The notes beneath the pieces are model-generated. The model worked only from the letters and a program-made list of their open reading frames with translations. It did not search any database and was not told where the DNA came from. The translations under genes and the position numbers were made by a program. A DNA stretch of 64,000 bases from CAZTDD01 sp964612675. GTDB taxonomy: Bacteria > Hinthialibacterota > Hinthialibacteria > Hinthialibacterales > JAKPRU01. The first letter of the stretch is position 1; every line of letters starts with the position of its first letter. Shown piece after piece: positions 52,159-61,691 of this stretch. The DNA lies in assembly GCA_964612675.1 (NCBI GenBank), contig CAZTDD010000005.1:47320-111319 (forward strand), in the 5' to 3' direction.

Positions 52159-53211
52159 ATGGAACCACCGAAATTTCCGTCTGAACTGCGACGCGACCCG
52201 CACCACGGTGGATGGTGCGTTGTGACCCACGATCCCGAACGCGAGGCCGCGTTGAATATTCCGTTGGCGGATGATCCGAAAGTATTTCCTTGCGCTTTCT
52301 GTGAAGGGTATGAGAACTATACGCCGCCGGAAATCGCAGCCGTTCCCGCCAATGACAAACGAAAACCGAATGAGCGCGGCTGGTCGATTCGCGTAATTCC
52401 GAACCGGGTGCCGGTGCTCACAGTCGAAGGGGAAGAAGAGCGCGAAGGGGTCGGGATGTTCGACCGGATGCGAGGCGTGGGAGCGCATGAGGTGATTGTG
52501 GAAAGCCCGCGCCACGCCGACCGATTCGCCGGATTCAGCACGGAGCGTGTCACGAGAATCCTCAAGATCATTCGCGAGCGTCTCCTCGATCTCCGGAAAG
52601 ATATTCGTATGCGCTATATCACCGCCTGCCGGTTCGAGTCGGAAGAGGCTGCCGGTCACCTCGCGCATCCACACGCCCAGATTATCGGTTCGGGCGCAAC
52701 GCCTCCTTCATTGAAGGCGGAGCTGATGGCCGCGAAAGAGTATTACGATTACAAGGAACGGTGCTTGTTTTGCGACACGATTCACGAGGAGGAGCGCTTC
52801 AAAGACCGCTTGGTCTCTTCATCGAAAGCATGTGTCAGTGTAGCGCCGTTCGCGAGTCGAGCGCCTTTCGAGGTTCACATTCTACCGCGTCGGCATCTGC
52901 ATGATTTCGCTCTTGTGCCGGACGACGATTTTCCCGGCATTGCGGACGGGATTCTCGAAGTCTTCAAGCGGCTGGACGCGGTTCTCCCCAAATGGGGGCG
53001 GGGGCTTTCGCTTCACACATCGCCGAACACAGTCTCGCGCTACCAGACCGGCTACTGGAAGACCATTCATCTGGATTATCACTGGCATTTTGAGGTTCTG
53101 CCGACCCCGCCGCGACGGCAGGATTGGGCGGACATCATCGGTCTGCCGTTGTGCTCGGTGTCGCCCGAGCGAGCGGCCGCAGCCCTCAGGGAGGCATCCC
53201 CCAGCGCATGA
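52159..53211 (+). CDS. galT: galactose-1-phosphate uridylyltransferase-like protein
   Basis: The 350-residue HIT-superfamily transferase exchanges UMP between UDP-glucose and a sugar phosphate. It has zinc-ligand candidates CAFCEG (Cys45, Cys48), the catalytic histidine triad-like LAHPHAQIIGSG (His170-x-His172-x-Gln174), a second zinc site CLFCDTIHEEE, and LPRRHLHDF. The start ATG at 52159 follows TTGGAG. The next gene overlaps by four bases. It could be GalT itself or a relative acting on another sugar phosphate. Confidence 0.9.
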   Translation: MEPPKFPSELRRDPHHGGWCVVTHDPEREAALNIPLADDPKVFPCAFCEGYENYTPPEIAAVPANDKRKPNERGWSIRVIPNRVPVLTVEGEEEREGVGMFDRMRGVGAHEVIVESPRHADRFAGFSTERVTRILKIIRERLLDLRKDIRMRYITACRFESEEAAGHLAHPHAQIIGSGATPPSLKAELMAAKEYYDYKERCLFCDTIHEEERFKDRLVSSSKACVSVAPFASRAPFEVHILPRRHLHDFALVPDDDFPGIADGILEVFKRLDAVLPKWGRGLSLHTSPNTVSRYQTGYWKTIHLDYHWHFEVLPTPPRRQDWADIIGLPLCSVSPERAAAALREASPSA

Positions 53212-54341
53212 AAGCCGCTGTTTGCAAACGGCTCCCCTGGATTCTTGCGTACATCGCGGGTGTCGTGATCTGTTTCGTGTTGGGGCATTGGGATCGTATC
53301 GGTGCGGATTGTTACTACTTCGAAGGATTCGTCGCCCGTTCCGGTGTGTACTGTTATTACCGCTCCGTTTTGACAGTATTCATCCACGAAATCGTTTACG
53401 TCCTCTTCTCTTCGGTCAATGCAGGACTCAGATCCATATCCAACTTATCGTTGCCCGACCAGGTGGTACCCTGGTATTCCATTGCGTTGTCGAGTTCGCT
53501 TGCCGGTAGCGGCTATCTTCTTTTGTTGTTCCGCTTTTCGCGGTCGCCTGTATTCTGGGCGATCAATTTGTCGGCGGGCTGTGTGTGGGTCTTTTTCGGT
53601 CATGTCGAGAATTACGCATGGGTCAGTTTCTTTCTAGTGTTATCACTGTACGAATTGCGCGAGTACGAGGAGGGCCGACAGCCTCTGTGGAAGTCGATCG
53701 CGTGCTTTGGTCTCGCGGTGGCGTCGCATCATCTTGCAATCTTCTATGCGCTGGGATTCGCATACTTTCTGTGGAAACGGCGGATCGGGCATCGTGAGCG
53801 ATACGAGGTTGTGGTGCCGCTCCTGGTCTGTATTGCTTTCTTGATTGTTGTTCCTCTGGTTGTCAAAACGGAGGGTACGGAACTCGGTTTCCAGCGTCTG
53901 GTGCCTGTTTTCAGCCCCTGGGCGAAGAATCAGCTGTTCACTCTGTTTTCGGTGGATCACCTTCGGATGATTGTATTCTTCAATCGAACCGCCGCGCCGT
54001 TTGGTGTGCCGTTTTTGTCGTTGGTTTTGATTGTATTGTTTGCGTGGCGGCTGTCGACGCCTTTCCTTCGTTCAGTGGCGGTAATGGCGTTTTGTGGCCT
54101 CTTGTGGACAACGTTTTGGCATCCGGATTGGGGCTATCGGGATTGGGATCTGTTCGGCCAGTTCGGGATTCTGGCGAATCTCTTGGCGGGGTTGTTGATT
54201 GCGGGAGCCACGGAGAGAATACATGAGACTGAGACGAAGTTGGCTTCCAGGTCGATTGTTGGCAGTGTGCCGGTCGGCCAACGGGATATACAAACCGAAG
54301 CGGTCTGCGATGGAGTGTTTTACTCAAAAGAGGTAGAATAA
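53208..54341 (+). CDS. polytopic membrane protein, GT-C-like
   Basis: The 377-residue protein has about nine hydrophobic segments, beginning LPWILAYIAGVVICFVLGHW, and a loop GADCYYFEGFVARSGVYCYY next to it. The start ATG at 53208 overlaps the galT stop (ATGA). The pattern is like small GT-C or oligosaccharide-related membrane proteins; no enzymatic motif can be named. Position after galT and two glycosyltransferases suggests glycan assembly. Confidence 0.65.
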   Translation: MKAAVCKRLPWILAYIAGVVICFVLGHWDRIGADCYYFEGFVARSGVYCYYRSVLTVFIHEIVYVLFSSVNAGLRSISNLSLPDQVVPWYSIALSSSLAGSGYLLLLFRFSRSPVFWAINLSAGCVWVFFGHVENYAWVSFFLVLSLYELREYEEGRQPLWKSIACFGLAVASHHLAIFYALGFAYFLWKRRIGHRERYEVVVPLLVCIAFLIVVPLVVKTEGTELGFQRLVPVFSPWAKNQLFTLFSVDHLRMIVFFNRTAAPFGVPFLSLVLIVLFAWRLSTPFLRSVAVMAFCGLLWTTFWHPDWGYRDWDLFGQFGILANLLAGLLIAGATERIHETETKLASRSIVGSVPVGQRDIQTEAVCDGVFYSKEVE

Positions 54342-54372
54342 GAATAGGAGCGAACATCATCCGAGGTCGATC

Positions 54373-54669
54373 ATGAGTGACTTTGCTAAGGAGACTTATT
54401 CACTTTCGGACTTCCAGCGAAACACCGAGCAACACATTTGTCGGCTAAAAAAGTCCGGGCGTCCTGCAGTGTTAACAGTGAACGGGGAAGCCGAAGTGGT
54501 TGTTCAATCAGCGGAGGCGTACGAAAGGCTGTTCGACCTTTTAGACAGCCTTGAGACTGTGGCCGGCATCCGGCGCGGTCTGGAATCCATGAAAGAGGGG
54601 AAAGGACAACCTGCTCAGGAAGTCTTTGATCGGCTGGAGAAGAAGTACGCTTTTCTGCAAGGCAAATGA
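54373..54669 (+). CDS. Phd/YefM-type antitoxin
   Basis: The 98-residue protein has the Phd/YefM N-terminal domain (YSLSDFQRNTEQHICRLKKSGRPAVLTVNGEAEVVVQSAEAYERLFDLLD) that binds operator DNA, and an acidic/helical tail (QEVFDRLEKKYAFLQ) that binds the toxin. It overlaps the toxin gene by four bases. Confidence 0.9.
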   Translation: MSDFAKETYSLSDFQRNTEQHICRLKKSGRPAVLTVNGEAEVVVQSAEAYERLFDLLDSLETVAGIRRGLESMKEGKGQPAQEVFDRLEKKYAFLQGK

Positions 54670-54986
54670 CACATCGCGTTCTTATTCAACCGTCCGCAGA
54701 GGAAGATATCGACTCGATCGTCCGTTGGATTGCAGAGAACTCGCCGCGAAATGCCGGCGAGTGGTATCAACGAATCAAGAATGCCATCTCCTCTCTCTCG
54801 CAAAATCCAAAACGTTGCCCGATAGCTCCGGAAAATGAGTTCTTCGAAGAGGAAATACGTCATCTTTTGTATGGAAGGCGTCAATACATCTACCGAATCT
54901 TATTTACGGTTCACAAAGATGTCGTTCATGTTTTGCATGTTCGGCATGGGGCGATGCGGCTGTTGAATCCCAGTGATGGTGTTTGA
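54666..54986 (+). CDS. ParE/RelE-type toxin
   Basis: The 106-residue protein follows the ParE fold: VLIQPSAEEDIDSIVRWIAENSPRNAGEWYQRIKNAISSLSQNP, FFEEEIRHLLYGRRQYIYRILFTVHKDVVHVLHVRHG. ParE toxins poison gyrase, RelE members cleave mRNA; the sequence does not decide between them. It pairs with the overlapping Phd-like antitoxin. Confidence 0.9.
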   Translation: MTHRVLIQPSAEEDIDSIVRWIAENSPRNAGEWYQRIKNAISSLSQNPKRCPIAPENEFFEEEIRHLLYGRRQYIYRILFTVHKDVVHVLHVRHGAMRLLNPSDGV

Positions 54987-55124
54987 CATGATGTTTCTGT
55001 TCATTGCATGGCGGCAGCTGGATCATTGGAGAAATCGGCAAGCGCACTCAGACGACGGGTTCGACGTCCCCCCATCCCCGTACACACACCCAAGTCACGA
55101 AAACGCTCAAATCAAGCCTGCAAC

Positions 55125-55152
55125 TTGACTGGTGTATCTCGTCACGTATACA
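55125..55152 (+). promoter_or_regulatory. putative promoter for the secreted protein at 55220
   Basis: TTGACT (55125-55130) and TATACA (55147-55152), 16-base spacer. The rest of 54987-55219 shows nothing recognisable. Confidence 0.5.
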
Positions 55153-55219
55153 TAGAATTTTAACAATTCATCGCAGGGATACCCTCCCTGCCGACAAAAG
55201 ACAGTGAAAGGAGCAGTCA

Positions 55220-56386
55220 ATGAAGAAAAAGTCATTTGTCGTGTTGCTTTTGTGTTTGGGAATCGCGTCCATTGCGGTCGCGCAAGAGAGGGTGGATATC
55301 ACCAGTTTTGAAGAAGAAGAACATCTGTTTTCTTGGGCTTACTCAGGCGGGAACATCGTCGAGTCCTATGTGATGTTTTCCGATGAGATTCCCGGCGGTG
55401 TGGAAGCTGCGGACGGCGAGAATGTTCTCTATGTCGAGTACGATAACGCCGGCAGCACATGGCAGTGGGTTCAGCTGAATTTCCCGATGGGGGCTCTCGA
55501 CCTGACCGGGATGCGGGAAATCCACATGTCGGTCTACTTCTACCCGGATTCCGTACCCGATCCGGAAGATGGCTTCGAGATGCGGCTGGATCTTCCCGGC
55601 GGCGCTAACCTCGGTTATCAGACCACGACGACTACAGGCGAGTGGGTTGAATTTGTCTGGAGCATCGACCGTCTGACATCGAATGAACGTGCCAGCGAAG
55701 TCTCGAATTTCGGGGGATTCATCGGACCAGATCCGGGCGAGACCCGAGGCGCCATGTTGATCGACAACATTTACGCTGTCAGGCCCGCCGGAACGGTCCA
55801 GGTAGAAGAAGTCCCTGTGTATGGATTCAATGAGTTGGACCCCGAAACCGGAACTCCGGTTGGATGGACCAGCGCCGACGGTTCGCTGCCCGCCCTTGGG
55901 ATCGGCGATGTCGAGCCCTCCGAAGGGTCCAATTACATGGAAGTCTATCTTGGCGGCGGCTGGATTCGGAATGTCCAAACGGCGGATGCCATGGCCGATT
56001 TCGATCGATGGGCGGAAGTCCGCGAAATCATGGTCGACGTGATGGTTGGTCCTGGTTTTTCCGGATCCTGGGTTCAGTCGGCGCTCATTCTCCAGTCGGG
56101 TGTTAATGACGAGGAAGGTAACCCGATTGAGGACATTGAGAACGTGTCGGGTTGGGACGGTTACCCGGAACTGGGCTATACGGAGGCTACCGAGGAGTGG
56201 AAATTGATCCTCTGGGAAGTCGACATGTCCAAACACGCCGGTGCTTTCGAGAATGAAGGTGGATGGTTTACCGTCTCGTTTACCTCCAACAATGATGGTT
56301 CACAGGAAGGTGCGCCGGTTTTCTTCGATAACTTCCGGGTCGCTGTGCCCGTGGAGACGAAGGTCGAGGACTGGAGCATTTTCTAA
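55220..56386 (+). CDS. secreted beta-rich protein, carbohydrate-binding-like
   Basis: The 388-residue protein has a signal peptide (KSFVVLLLCLGIASIAVAQ). It contains two similar jelly-roll-like modules, each with TSFEEEEHLF/GFNELDPETG openings and a pattern VEYDNAGSTWQWVQLNF ... DNIYAVRPAG / VFFDNFRVAVPVE. This is common in CBM-like glycan-binding modules that end in a D-N-I/F-R strand. No catalytic motif is visible. A strong terminator follows. Confidence 0.75.
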   Translation: MKKKSFVVLLLCLGIASIAVAQERVDITSFEEEEHLFSWAYSGGNIVESYVMFSDEIPGGVEAADGENVLYVEYDNAGSTWQWVQLNFPMGALDLTGMREIHMSVYFYPDSVPDPEDGFEMRLDLPGGANLGYQTTTTTGEWVEFVWSIDRLTSNERASEVSNFGGFIGPDPGETRGAMLIDNIYAVRPAGTVQVEEVPVYGFNELDPETGTPVGWTSADGSLPALGIGDVEPSEGSNYMEVYLGGGWIRNVQTADAMADFDRWAEVREIMVDVMVGPGFSGSWVQSALILQSGVNDEEGNPIEDIENVSGWDGYPELGYTEATEEWKLILWEVDMSKHAGAFENEGGWFTVSFTSNNDGSQEGAPVFFDNFRVAVPVETKVEDWSIF

Positions 56387-56415
56387 AGGCCAAGTGCCTC
56401 GTTCGTACGTAATCG

Positions 56416-56453
56416 CACCCCCTGCCGCGACCGAGCGACAGGGGGTGTTTTTG
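56416..56453 (+). terminator. intrinsic terminator
   Basis: Nine-pair stem CACCCCCTG/CAGGGGGTG (56416-56424 with 56439-56447), followed by TTTTTG. Confidence 0.9.
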
Positions 56454-56520
56454 TTCTCCGGAGAGAGACAGGCGATTAACCTGTACGAGGAAGAGAGCCC
56501 GGCATTCCACCCCTAATCAT

Positions 56521-56785
56521 GACAGGCTCGCAAAAAGTCGGGAATACGGATTTCAACCCCCTCCTAACCTCCCCCGATCTTCGGGGGAGGCAAAAGAAAG
56601 AGGGCGAATCAAGCCGAATCTGTTTTCGTTTTCAGTTGTCTCCCCCAAGACTGGGGGAGATTCAGAGGGGGTTGACGACCTGCCTTCATGTGCCCCGCTC
56701 ACTTCTTGCCGCCTTGTCAATCATAATGGAGCGGCAAAAAGTCGGAGGTTGGCAGCGGAAGTTCTCGACTTTTTGCAACAGCGTC
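56521..56785. repeat. palindromic mini-element, complete copy with outer termini
   Basis: The left end GACAGGCTCGCAAAAAGTCG (56521-56540) and right end CGACTTTTTGCAACAGCGTC (56766-56785) are inverted repeats. A family A unit (56554-56674) lies between them, beginning CAACCCCCTCCTAACC and ending GAGGGGGTTG and including two hairpins. A second GCGGCAAAAAGTCGGAGG lies at 56731-56748. It is 265 bases long. Confidence 0.8.
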
Positions 56786-56893
56786 AATCATGGGCGAGTG
56801 TGCTACCATGACTGTAAACCAGTGCGGAAAAGTAGGGGCGCTTCGTCGCCACTGTTCCGCGGCTCACGATGAAGGTAAAACGGAGTTAGAACC

Positions 56894-58591
56894 ATGATCA
56901 GACGTGACTTTTTGAAGACCGGCGCTGCAGCGGCTACGGGTTGTCTTGCCGCAGCAGAAACCATTCATTCCGCCCATCGGAAATCCCGACAACGAGAATC
57001 CCGTCCCAACATCCTATGGATCACCTGCGAAGATCTGACGCCCCATTTCGGCTGCTACGGCGACAGGACTGTCCCGACGCCCAACATCGACCGCCTCGCC
57101 CGCGAGGGCGTTCTCTATACGCACGCCTTCGCGACCACCGCTGTTTGCGGCCCCAGCCGGCACGCGCTGATTACCGGGATGTATCCCACGTCAACCTATG
57201 CGCTCCACATGCGCAATCACACCCGCACAAGCGCATTGGACGAGATCAAAGACCCCGAAACGCGCGCCTACGCAACGAATCGGCCGCTTTATGAAGCCGT
57301 TCCGCCACCCGAAGTCCGCTGCCTGACGGAGTATCTTCGACTCGCCGGGTATTACTGTTCGAACAATGTGAAAGAAGACTATCAGTTCCACGCCCCGGCG
57401 ACCTCGTGGGATGACTCGTCACGCGAGGCGCACTGGCGCAATCGGCGCGAGGGCCAGCCGTTTTTCTCGGTATTTAATTACACAGTGACACACGAATCCG
57501 GCGTGTTCGGAGATGGACGCTCTCCGAAAGTGGTCGACCCGGAGAACGTTCCTGTGCCTCCGTACTATCCGGACACACCGACAGTCCGAAAGGACATCGC
57601 GAAATATTACGACAACGTTATCGTGTTGGACAAACAGGTCGGCCAGTTGCTCGGGCAGCTCGAGGAGGACGGCCTCTTGGACAGCACGATCGTCTTCTTT
57701 TACAGCGATCATGGTGACGGCCTGCCGCGAAGCAAACGGTGGGTATACGACTCCGGTACACGGATACCGTTCATCGTCCGCCATCCGGACAAGAAGGAAG
57801 CCGGTTCAAAGAGCGATCGTTTGGTGAGTTTCGTCGATTTTATGCCGACCGTTCTCTCACTCGCTGGCGTTGAGGTACCGGAACATGTTCACGGGATTCC
57901 GTTTCTGGGCGATCAGGTAGGCGAGCCGCGTGAGTATGTCTATCTTCACAGAGATCGGAACGGCGAGAACCGCGAGACAATTCGCGCGGTGCGCGGCGAA
58001 CGGTTCCGGTATGTCCGGAATTACAGGCCGAATGAGCCGTATATCAAACCGCTGGCCTACCGGGATCGCCAGGCGATCATGCAGGAGCTCAACCGCATGA
58101 TCGAGCAGGGAACGCCGGCGAAGAACCAGTGGCAGTTCACGGCGCGCGCCAAGCCGCTTGAGGAGTTCTACGACACGCACACCGACCCGTTTGAGATTCA
58201 CAATCTTGCGTCCGATCCACAGTATTTCGAGACGATGTCCGAGATGCGGCAAGCGCTCGATGCGTGGATTGAGATGTGTGACGATCCACTGGACATGCCG
58301 GAGGACGAGCTTGTTCGCACTCGTGTCTATCCGCCGGACGGAGAACAACCGACAACCGCGTCACCGACTATTCGAGTGGAACGAGCTTCTCAGGGGAAAG
58401 TCAGACTCACGATAAACTGCCCAACCGAAGGTGCTTCCATCGGCTTTCGCGTGAAGGGAGATGACAGCGATCGGTGGCGAGTCTATGACGGTCCGGTGGA
58501 ACTGGAAGCCACGGGTGAGATCGAGGTAGTCGCACATCGAATTGGCTATAAGCCGGGTGAGTGGGTAGTGGTGAACGCTGGTGGGGCGTGA
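56894..58591 (+). CDS. Tat-exported sulfatase (canonical signature)
   Basis: The 565-residue protein has a twin-arginine signal (MIRRDFLKTGAAAATG). The sulfatase signature CGPSRHALITG carries formylglycine candidate Cys85; LWITCEDLTPHFGCYG has the first metal ligands and VFFYSDHGDGLPRSK the late metal ligands. The C-terminal ~90 residues form an extra beta module (TIRVERASQGKVRLTINC, IGFRVKG). A substrate among sulfated glycans is likely. It precedes the secreted FGE-fold gene on the opposite strand. A weak GAGAGAGG...CCTCTC hairpin follows. Confidence 0.93.
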   Translation: MIRRDFLKTGAAAATGCLAAAETIHSAHRKSRQRESRPNILWITCEDLTPHFGCYGDRTVPTPNIDRLAREGVLYTHAFATTAVCGPSRHALITGMYPTSTYALHMRNHTRTSALDEIKDPETRAYATNRPLYEAVPPPEVRCLTEYLRLAGYYCSNNVKEDYQFHAPATSWDDSSREAHWRNRREGQPFFSVFNYTVTHESGVFGDGRSPKVVDPENVPVPPYYPDTPTVRKDIAKYYDNVIVLDKQVGQLLGQLEEDGLLDSTIVFFYSDHGDGLPRSKRWVYDSGTRIPFIVRHPDKKEAGSKSDRLVSFVDFMPTVLSLAGVEVPEHVHGIPFLGDQVGEPREYVYLHRDRNGENRETIRAVRGERFRYVRNYRPNEPYIKPLAYRDRQAIMQELNRMIEQGTPAKNQWQFTARAKPLEEFYDTHTDPFEIHNLASDPQYFETMSEMRQALDAWIEMCDDPLDMPEDELVRTRVYPPDGEQPTTASPTIRVERASQGKVRLTINCPTEGASIGFRVKGDDSDRWRVYDGPVELEATGEIEVVAHRIGYKPGEWVVVNAGGA

Positions 58592-59086
58592 GAGAGGGCG
58601 CGGACCCAACCTCTCTTTCGAATATCGTCTATGGCGGGATCGTGCTTCATCAATAATTCTCTCTATGCCAGGTCGCAAACAGACAACTTGAAACACGGAC
58701 AATGGGGCGCAGGGATTGATTATCCCGAATCAACGGTATTCTCATGAACCAAGCCAGGTCTCAAGAATACAACAAAATCCGCCTTCCTCAGCCTCGCCGA
58801 CAATCACCTTCAGTTTCATCGATGTCTCCTTGTTCCGCTGCTAACGATTATACGATATGCGTAAGCTGTTCTCGCCTTCAACCCCCACCTACACCTCCCC
58901 CGGTCTCGGGGGAGGAAAAGAACTCATGTGCCCGGTCGCTCACGGTTGTGTCTTTCACGCAGAGATTGCGGGAGATCGAGAGCGAGTTGAATTTCTCTTC
59001 CGTCTTTTTCGTGCTTTCGTGGTCTCTTTCGTGTCTTCGTGTTTCAATACGTTCCCAACCCGCACTCCTCCTGAGGCCGCTTCCCC
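58592..59086. repeat. gap with family A half-copy and a degenerate TTCGTGTC repeat
   Basis: CAACCCCCACCTACACCTCC followed by a CCCGGTCTCGGGG hairpin at 58879-58915 is an A half-unit without its partner end. From about 58950 to 59045 runs a phrase with CGTGCTTTCGTGGTCTCTTT and CGTGTCTTCGTGTTTC, a type of short dispersed sequence seen in other bacterial genomes. I see no gene. Confidence 0.65.
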
Positions 59087-60508
59087 TCACTGCCCAAACC
59101 CATACTCCCTCACAAGCCGAATCCCGATACTCCCATCTGGATCGTCCGGAGGATAATAGTCCCGATACGCTGACCGACAATACCGGGCCTCGTCATTCGC
59201 ATCGCCGCCGCGAATGACACGGTTCACGCCGGTAGCCGGGCCGGTCGGGTCAGTTTGAGTGCCGCGCTCATAGGAATCCTCCCAATAATCCGAACACCAT
59301 TCCCAGACATTCCCATGCATATCGTGGAGCCCCCACGCATTCGGCTCTTTCCGGCCCACTTCTTTCGAGCCATGCACATTGTCGCCAAGCGTGTCGTTGC
59401 CCAACCACCACATATGATGGTCGCCGGACTCACAATAGACATAGCCCTCCTCCTCGCATTCCAGCGCATCGCCGAAAAAGAAACGCGTCTCTGTCCCGGT
59501 CCGGCAGGCATACTCCCACTCCGCCTCGGTTGGAAACCGGAAGACGCCCGCGTCCAAGCCGTTAAGTTTGTCAATGAACTCCCGGCAGTCGTTCCAGCTC
59601 ACGTAATAGACGGGATAATCATCGCCAACACCGTGCAACTTCGCCGGATTGGTGCCCATCACCGCTTCCCATTGGGCTTGGGTGATCTCGTATTTGCTAA
59701 TGTAGAACGGTTCGGTGATTGCGACCTCGTGCGGCGGCCACTCCCAATCCGCCCTACCGCTTTCGTCCATGGGCGAGCCCATGGTGAACGTTCCGGGCGG
59801 CATCAATACCATTACCAGTGGTTGGGTATCCTTCGGCAAACCGGGAATTTTAATTGTCGTCTCCCATAGGCCGGTCTCCGGGTTCAGCTGTCCTTCAGGT
59901 TCCACTGTCGGGACAGGTGGATCAGTCTCGTCGCCGTCAAGGAATTCCGACGCATAGTACTTCCCCGGCTCCAGTAGGATCACATCGAAATTGTCCAGGT
60001 AAACCGTGACGGATTCTGTTTCGCTCCTATTGACCATCTGAATGATTGGCGTGAAGCCGATGTCGGGAGGCGTATAGAGCGTTGTCAATCGGCTGTACCG
60101 ATCCAAGAATGGAGATCCATCAGCGGGACCGTTCGTCGAGACGAACTGATCCGTTCCACGGTCCATTCCTGCAATGGTCACTGAGACATCCCGGCTGTCG
60201 CTGCGGACGCTGCACCGGATGATTCCCGCATGTGGCGTGGAGATCGAGTTGCCCAGGATCATCAATCCTTCACCGGGGTCGGCTGTAATCGCAGCCCCGC
60301 GACCGTCGGTGGCCCCATCGAACACGTTGTCTGTCGGGACTGGGCCATACGAAATCTCCGCTTGTGGGATCGTATTGAAGTCCGCCCCCATGATCGTGAT
60401 GCCGTTCTCCTCGGCTGTATCCGCGGAGAAATCGACGCGGGTCGAGGGAATCTGCGCCATCGCACCAACAGATGCAGTAATCAGGGTAAAAAGTATCGCT
60501 TTTCGCAT
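59087..60508 (-). CDS. secreted formylglycine-generating-enzyme-fold protein, apparently non-catalytic
   Basis: The 473-residue protein has a signal peptide (RKAILFTLITASVGAMAQ), a ~160-residue N-terminal beta module (PTDNVFDGATDGRGAAITAD, LDNFDVILLEPGKYY) and a C-terminal FGE-sulfatase domain. The domain includes MVLMPPGTFTMGSPMDESG, YYVSWNDCREFIDKLN, FRFPTEAEWEYACRTGT, MHGNVWEWCSDYW and VIRGGDANDEARYCRSAYRD. True FGE has two active Cys after the RVxRGG strand (SYMCHRSYC-like). Here that stretch is GGDANDEARYC, and neither Cys is where alignment expects it. So it probably binds ligands rather than oxidises Cys. The start at 60508 follows GGAGGACACTCC. Confidence 0.88.
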   Translation of the reverse strand: MRKAILFTLITASVGAMAQIPSTRVDFSADTAEENGITIMGADFNTIPQAEISYGPVPTDNVFDGATDGRGAAITADPGEGLMILGNSISTPHAGIIRCSVRSDSRDVSVTIAGMDRGTDQFVSTNGPADGSPFLDRYSRLTTLYTPPDIGFTPIIQMVNRSETESVTVYLDNFDVILLEPGKYYASEFLDGDETDPPVPTVEPEGQLNPETGLWETTIKIPGLPKDTQPLVMVLMPPGTFTMGSPMDESGRADWEWPPHEVAITEPFYISKYEITQAQWEAVMGTNPAKLHGVGDDYPVYYVSWNDCREFIDKLNGLDAGVFRFPTEAEWEYACRTGTETRFFFGDALECEEEGYVYCESGDHHMWWLGNDTLGDNVHGSKEVGRKEPNAWGLHDMHGNVWEWCSDYWEDSYERGTQTDPTGPATGVNRVIRGGDANDEARYCRSAYRDYYPPDDPDGSIGIRLVREYGFGQ

Positions 60509-60611
60509 GGAGTGTCCTCCATAAACCGGAATTGACGAGTCGTATCTCATTGTATCAATAAACGTAGATGCAGAGGCGTGAATAACTCTCGGCTCGATAT
60601 GCCGGTAAATG

Positions 60612-61526
60612 CTACTCAGTGACGCTCTGTTTGCCGTGCTGCATCGAGTACTGAAATCGCTCGCCGGTCAGGGGATCGATAAATCGCAGCGTCTCTCCCC
60701 TCGCGATCAGTCGCTCCACACACATTCTGATATCTACGGCGCGGATCCCGTGCATCAGGTAGGTCTTGAATTGATTCTCATCGCCGCCATCCTGCTCGAA
60801 CTGTTGTTGGCGCGCTTCGAGTGTGGTGACAATACCGAACACACCGCCCGTGCTCCATCGAAACACCGGTCCGCCGCTGTAGCCGGAGAATCCGACAACA
60901 TCGAGAAAATAGAACTGATCGCCGTTGCCGGATTCGGTGATCGAACTGACAATACCCTTGCGGGCGTAACGGTGGACAACGTTCGGTGCGGTAGGACCGA
61001 TGGCCGCGTCCCCGAGAAGCGTGGCGTACAGTCCCAACTCATCGCATGGTAGAACATGGGAATCGAGCTCCACGCTGCCGTCCCGCGCCGTGCGCACTTC
61101 GAAGCCGAAATCGACAGGTTTGAGCTGGGAAGGTTTACGGCCGATTTTCACCAGACACAAATCGCTCTCCCCCTCGGCGCCGGCGGGATAGATCGGCCCC
61201 TCCACTACAGGAAGCGGTGTCATCTTCGACGGATTCGCGAACGCAAGAATCGAGAATGCTGTATCCTGCGGGCGGGCGGCGAGGACATGTTTCAATGTGA
61301 TCAGCCATCCGGATTCGGTTGCCAAGAAGCCTGTGCCGAGATGACGAAATTGCAATAGGCTGCCGTTGGCATTTCTTCCGTCATAACTGACAATGGCGGT
61401 AATAGACGATTGGACCTGCATTCCCGGGTTTCCACGCCGGGTTTCCTGTGCTTCCCCCGACAATGTACCCCATCCCAAGACCACAAACAGCGCAGTTTGG
61501 ACAATCCAATATCTGGTACGCGACAT
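60612..61526 (-). CDS. secreted trypsin-like serine protease
   Basis: The 304-residue protein has a signal peptide (WIVQTALFVVLGWGTLSGEA). The triad is visible: LITLKHVLAARP (His), GESDLCLVKIGR (Asp) and GFSGYSGGPVFRW (Ser in GYSGGP). The fold is a chymotrypsin-like double beta barrel without a PDZ domain, so it is not a typical HtrA. A ~60-residue tail with helix (GGDENQFKTYLMHGIRAVDIRMCVERLIARGE) follows. It faces the FapA gene divergently. Confidence 0.86.
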   Translation of the reverse strand: MSRTRYWIVQTALFVVLGWGTLSGEAQETRRGNPGMQVQSSITAIVSYDGRNANGSLLQFRHLGTGFLATESGWLITLKHVLAARPQDTAFSILAFANPSKMTPLPVVEGPIYPAGAEGESDLCLVKIGRKPSQLKPVDFGFEVRTARDGSVELDSHVLPCDELGLYATLLGDAAIGPTAPNVVHRYARKGIVSSITESGNGDQFYFLDVVGFSGYSGGPVFRWSTGGVFGIVTTLEARQQQFEQDGGDENQFKTYLMHGIRAVDIRMCVERLIARGETLRFIDPLTGERFQYSMQHGKQSVTE

Positions 61527-61691
61527 AAAGGTCCTTTCTAAGTGATACGAGCGAGTGACACGAGCGCACGAGACTTCTTGCAGCTACTCTTTCCACACTC
61601 AATCAGCTATTTCACTTGCATAAAAAGACGTTACAATGAACAGTACCTGATAAACACGGGAGCCCGGCGCGCGTCGGTGGGAGACAGGGAA

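Noticed and set aside
36251..60508. Sulfatases matured by the FGE-fold protein at 59087
   Set aside because: The protein has a Sec-type signal, lies outside the cytoplasm and lacks the expected catalytic Cys pair.
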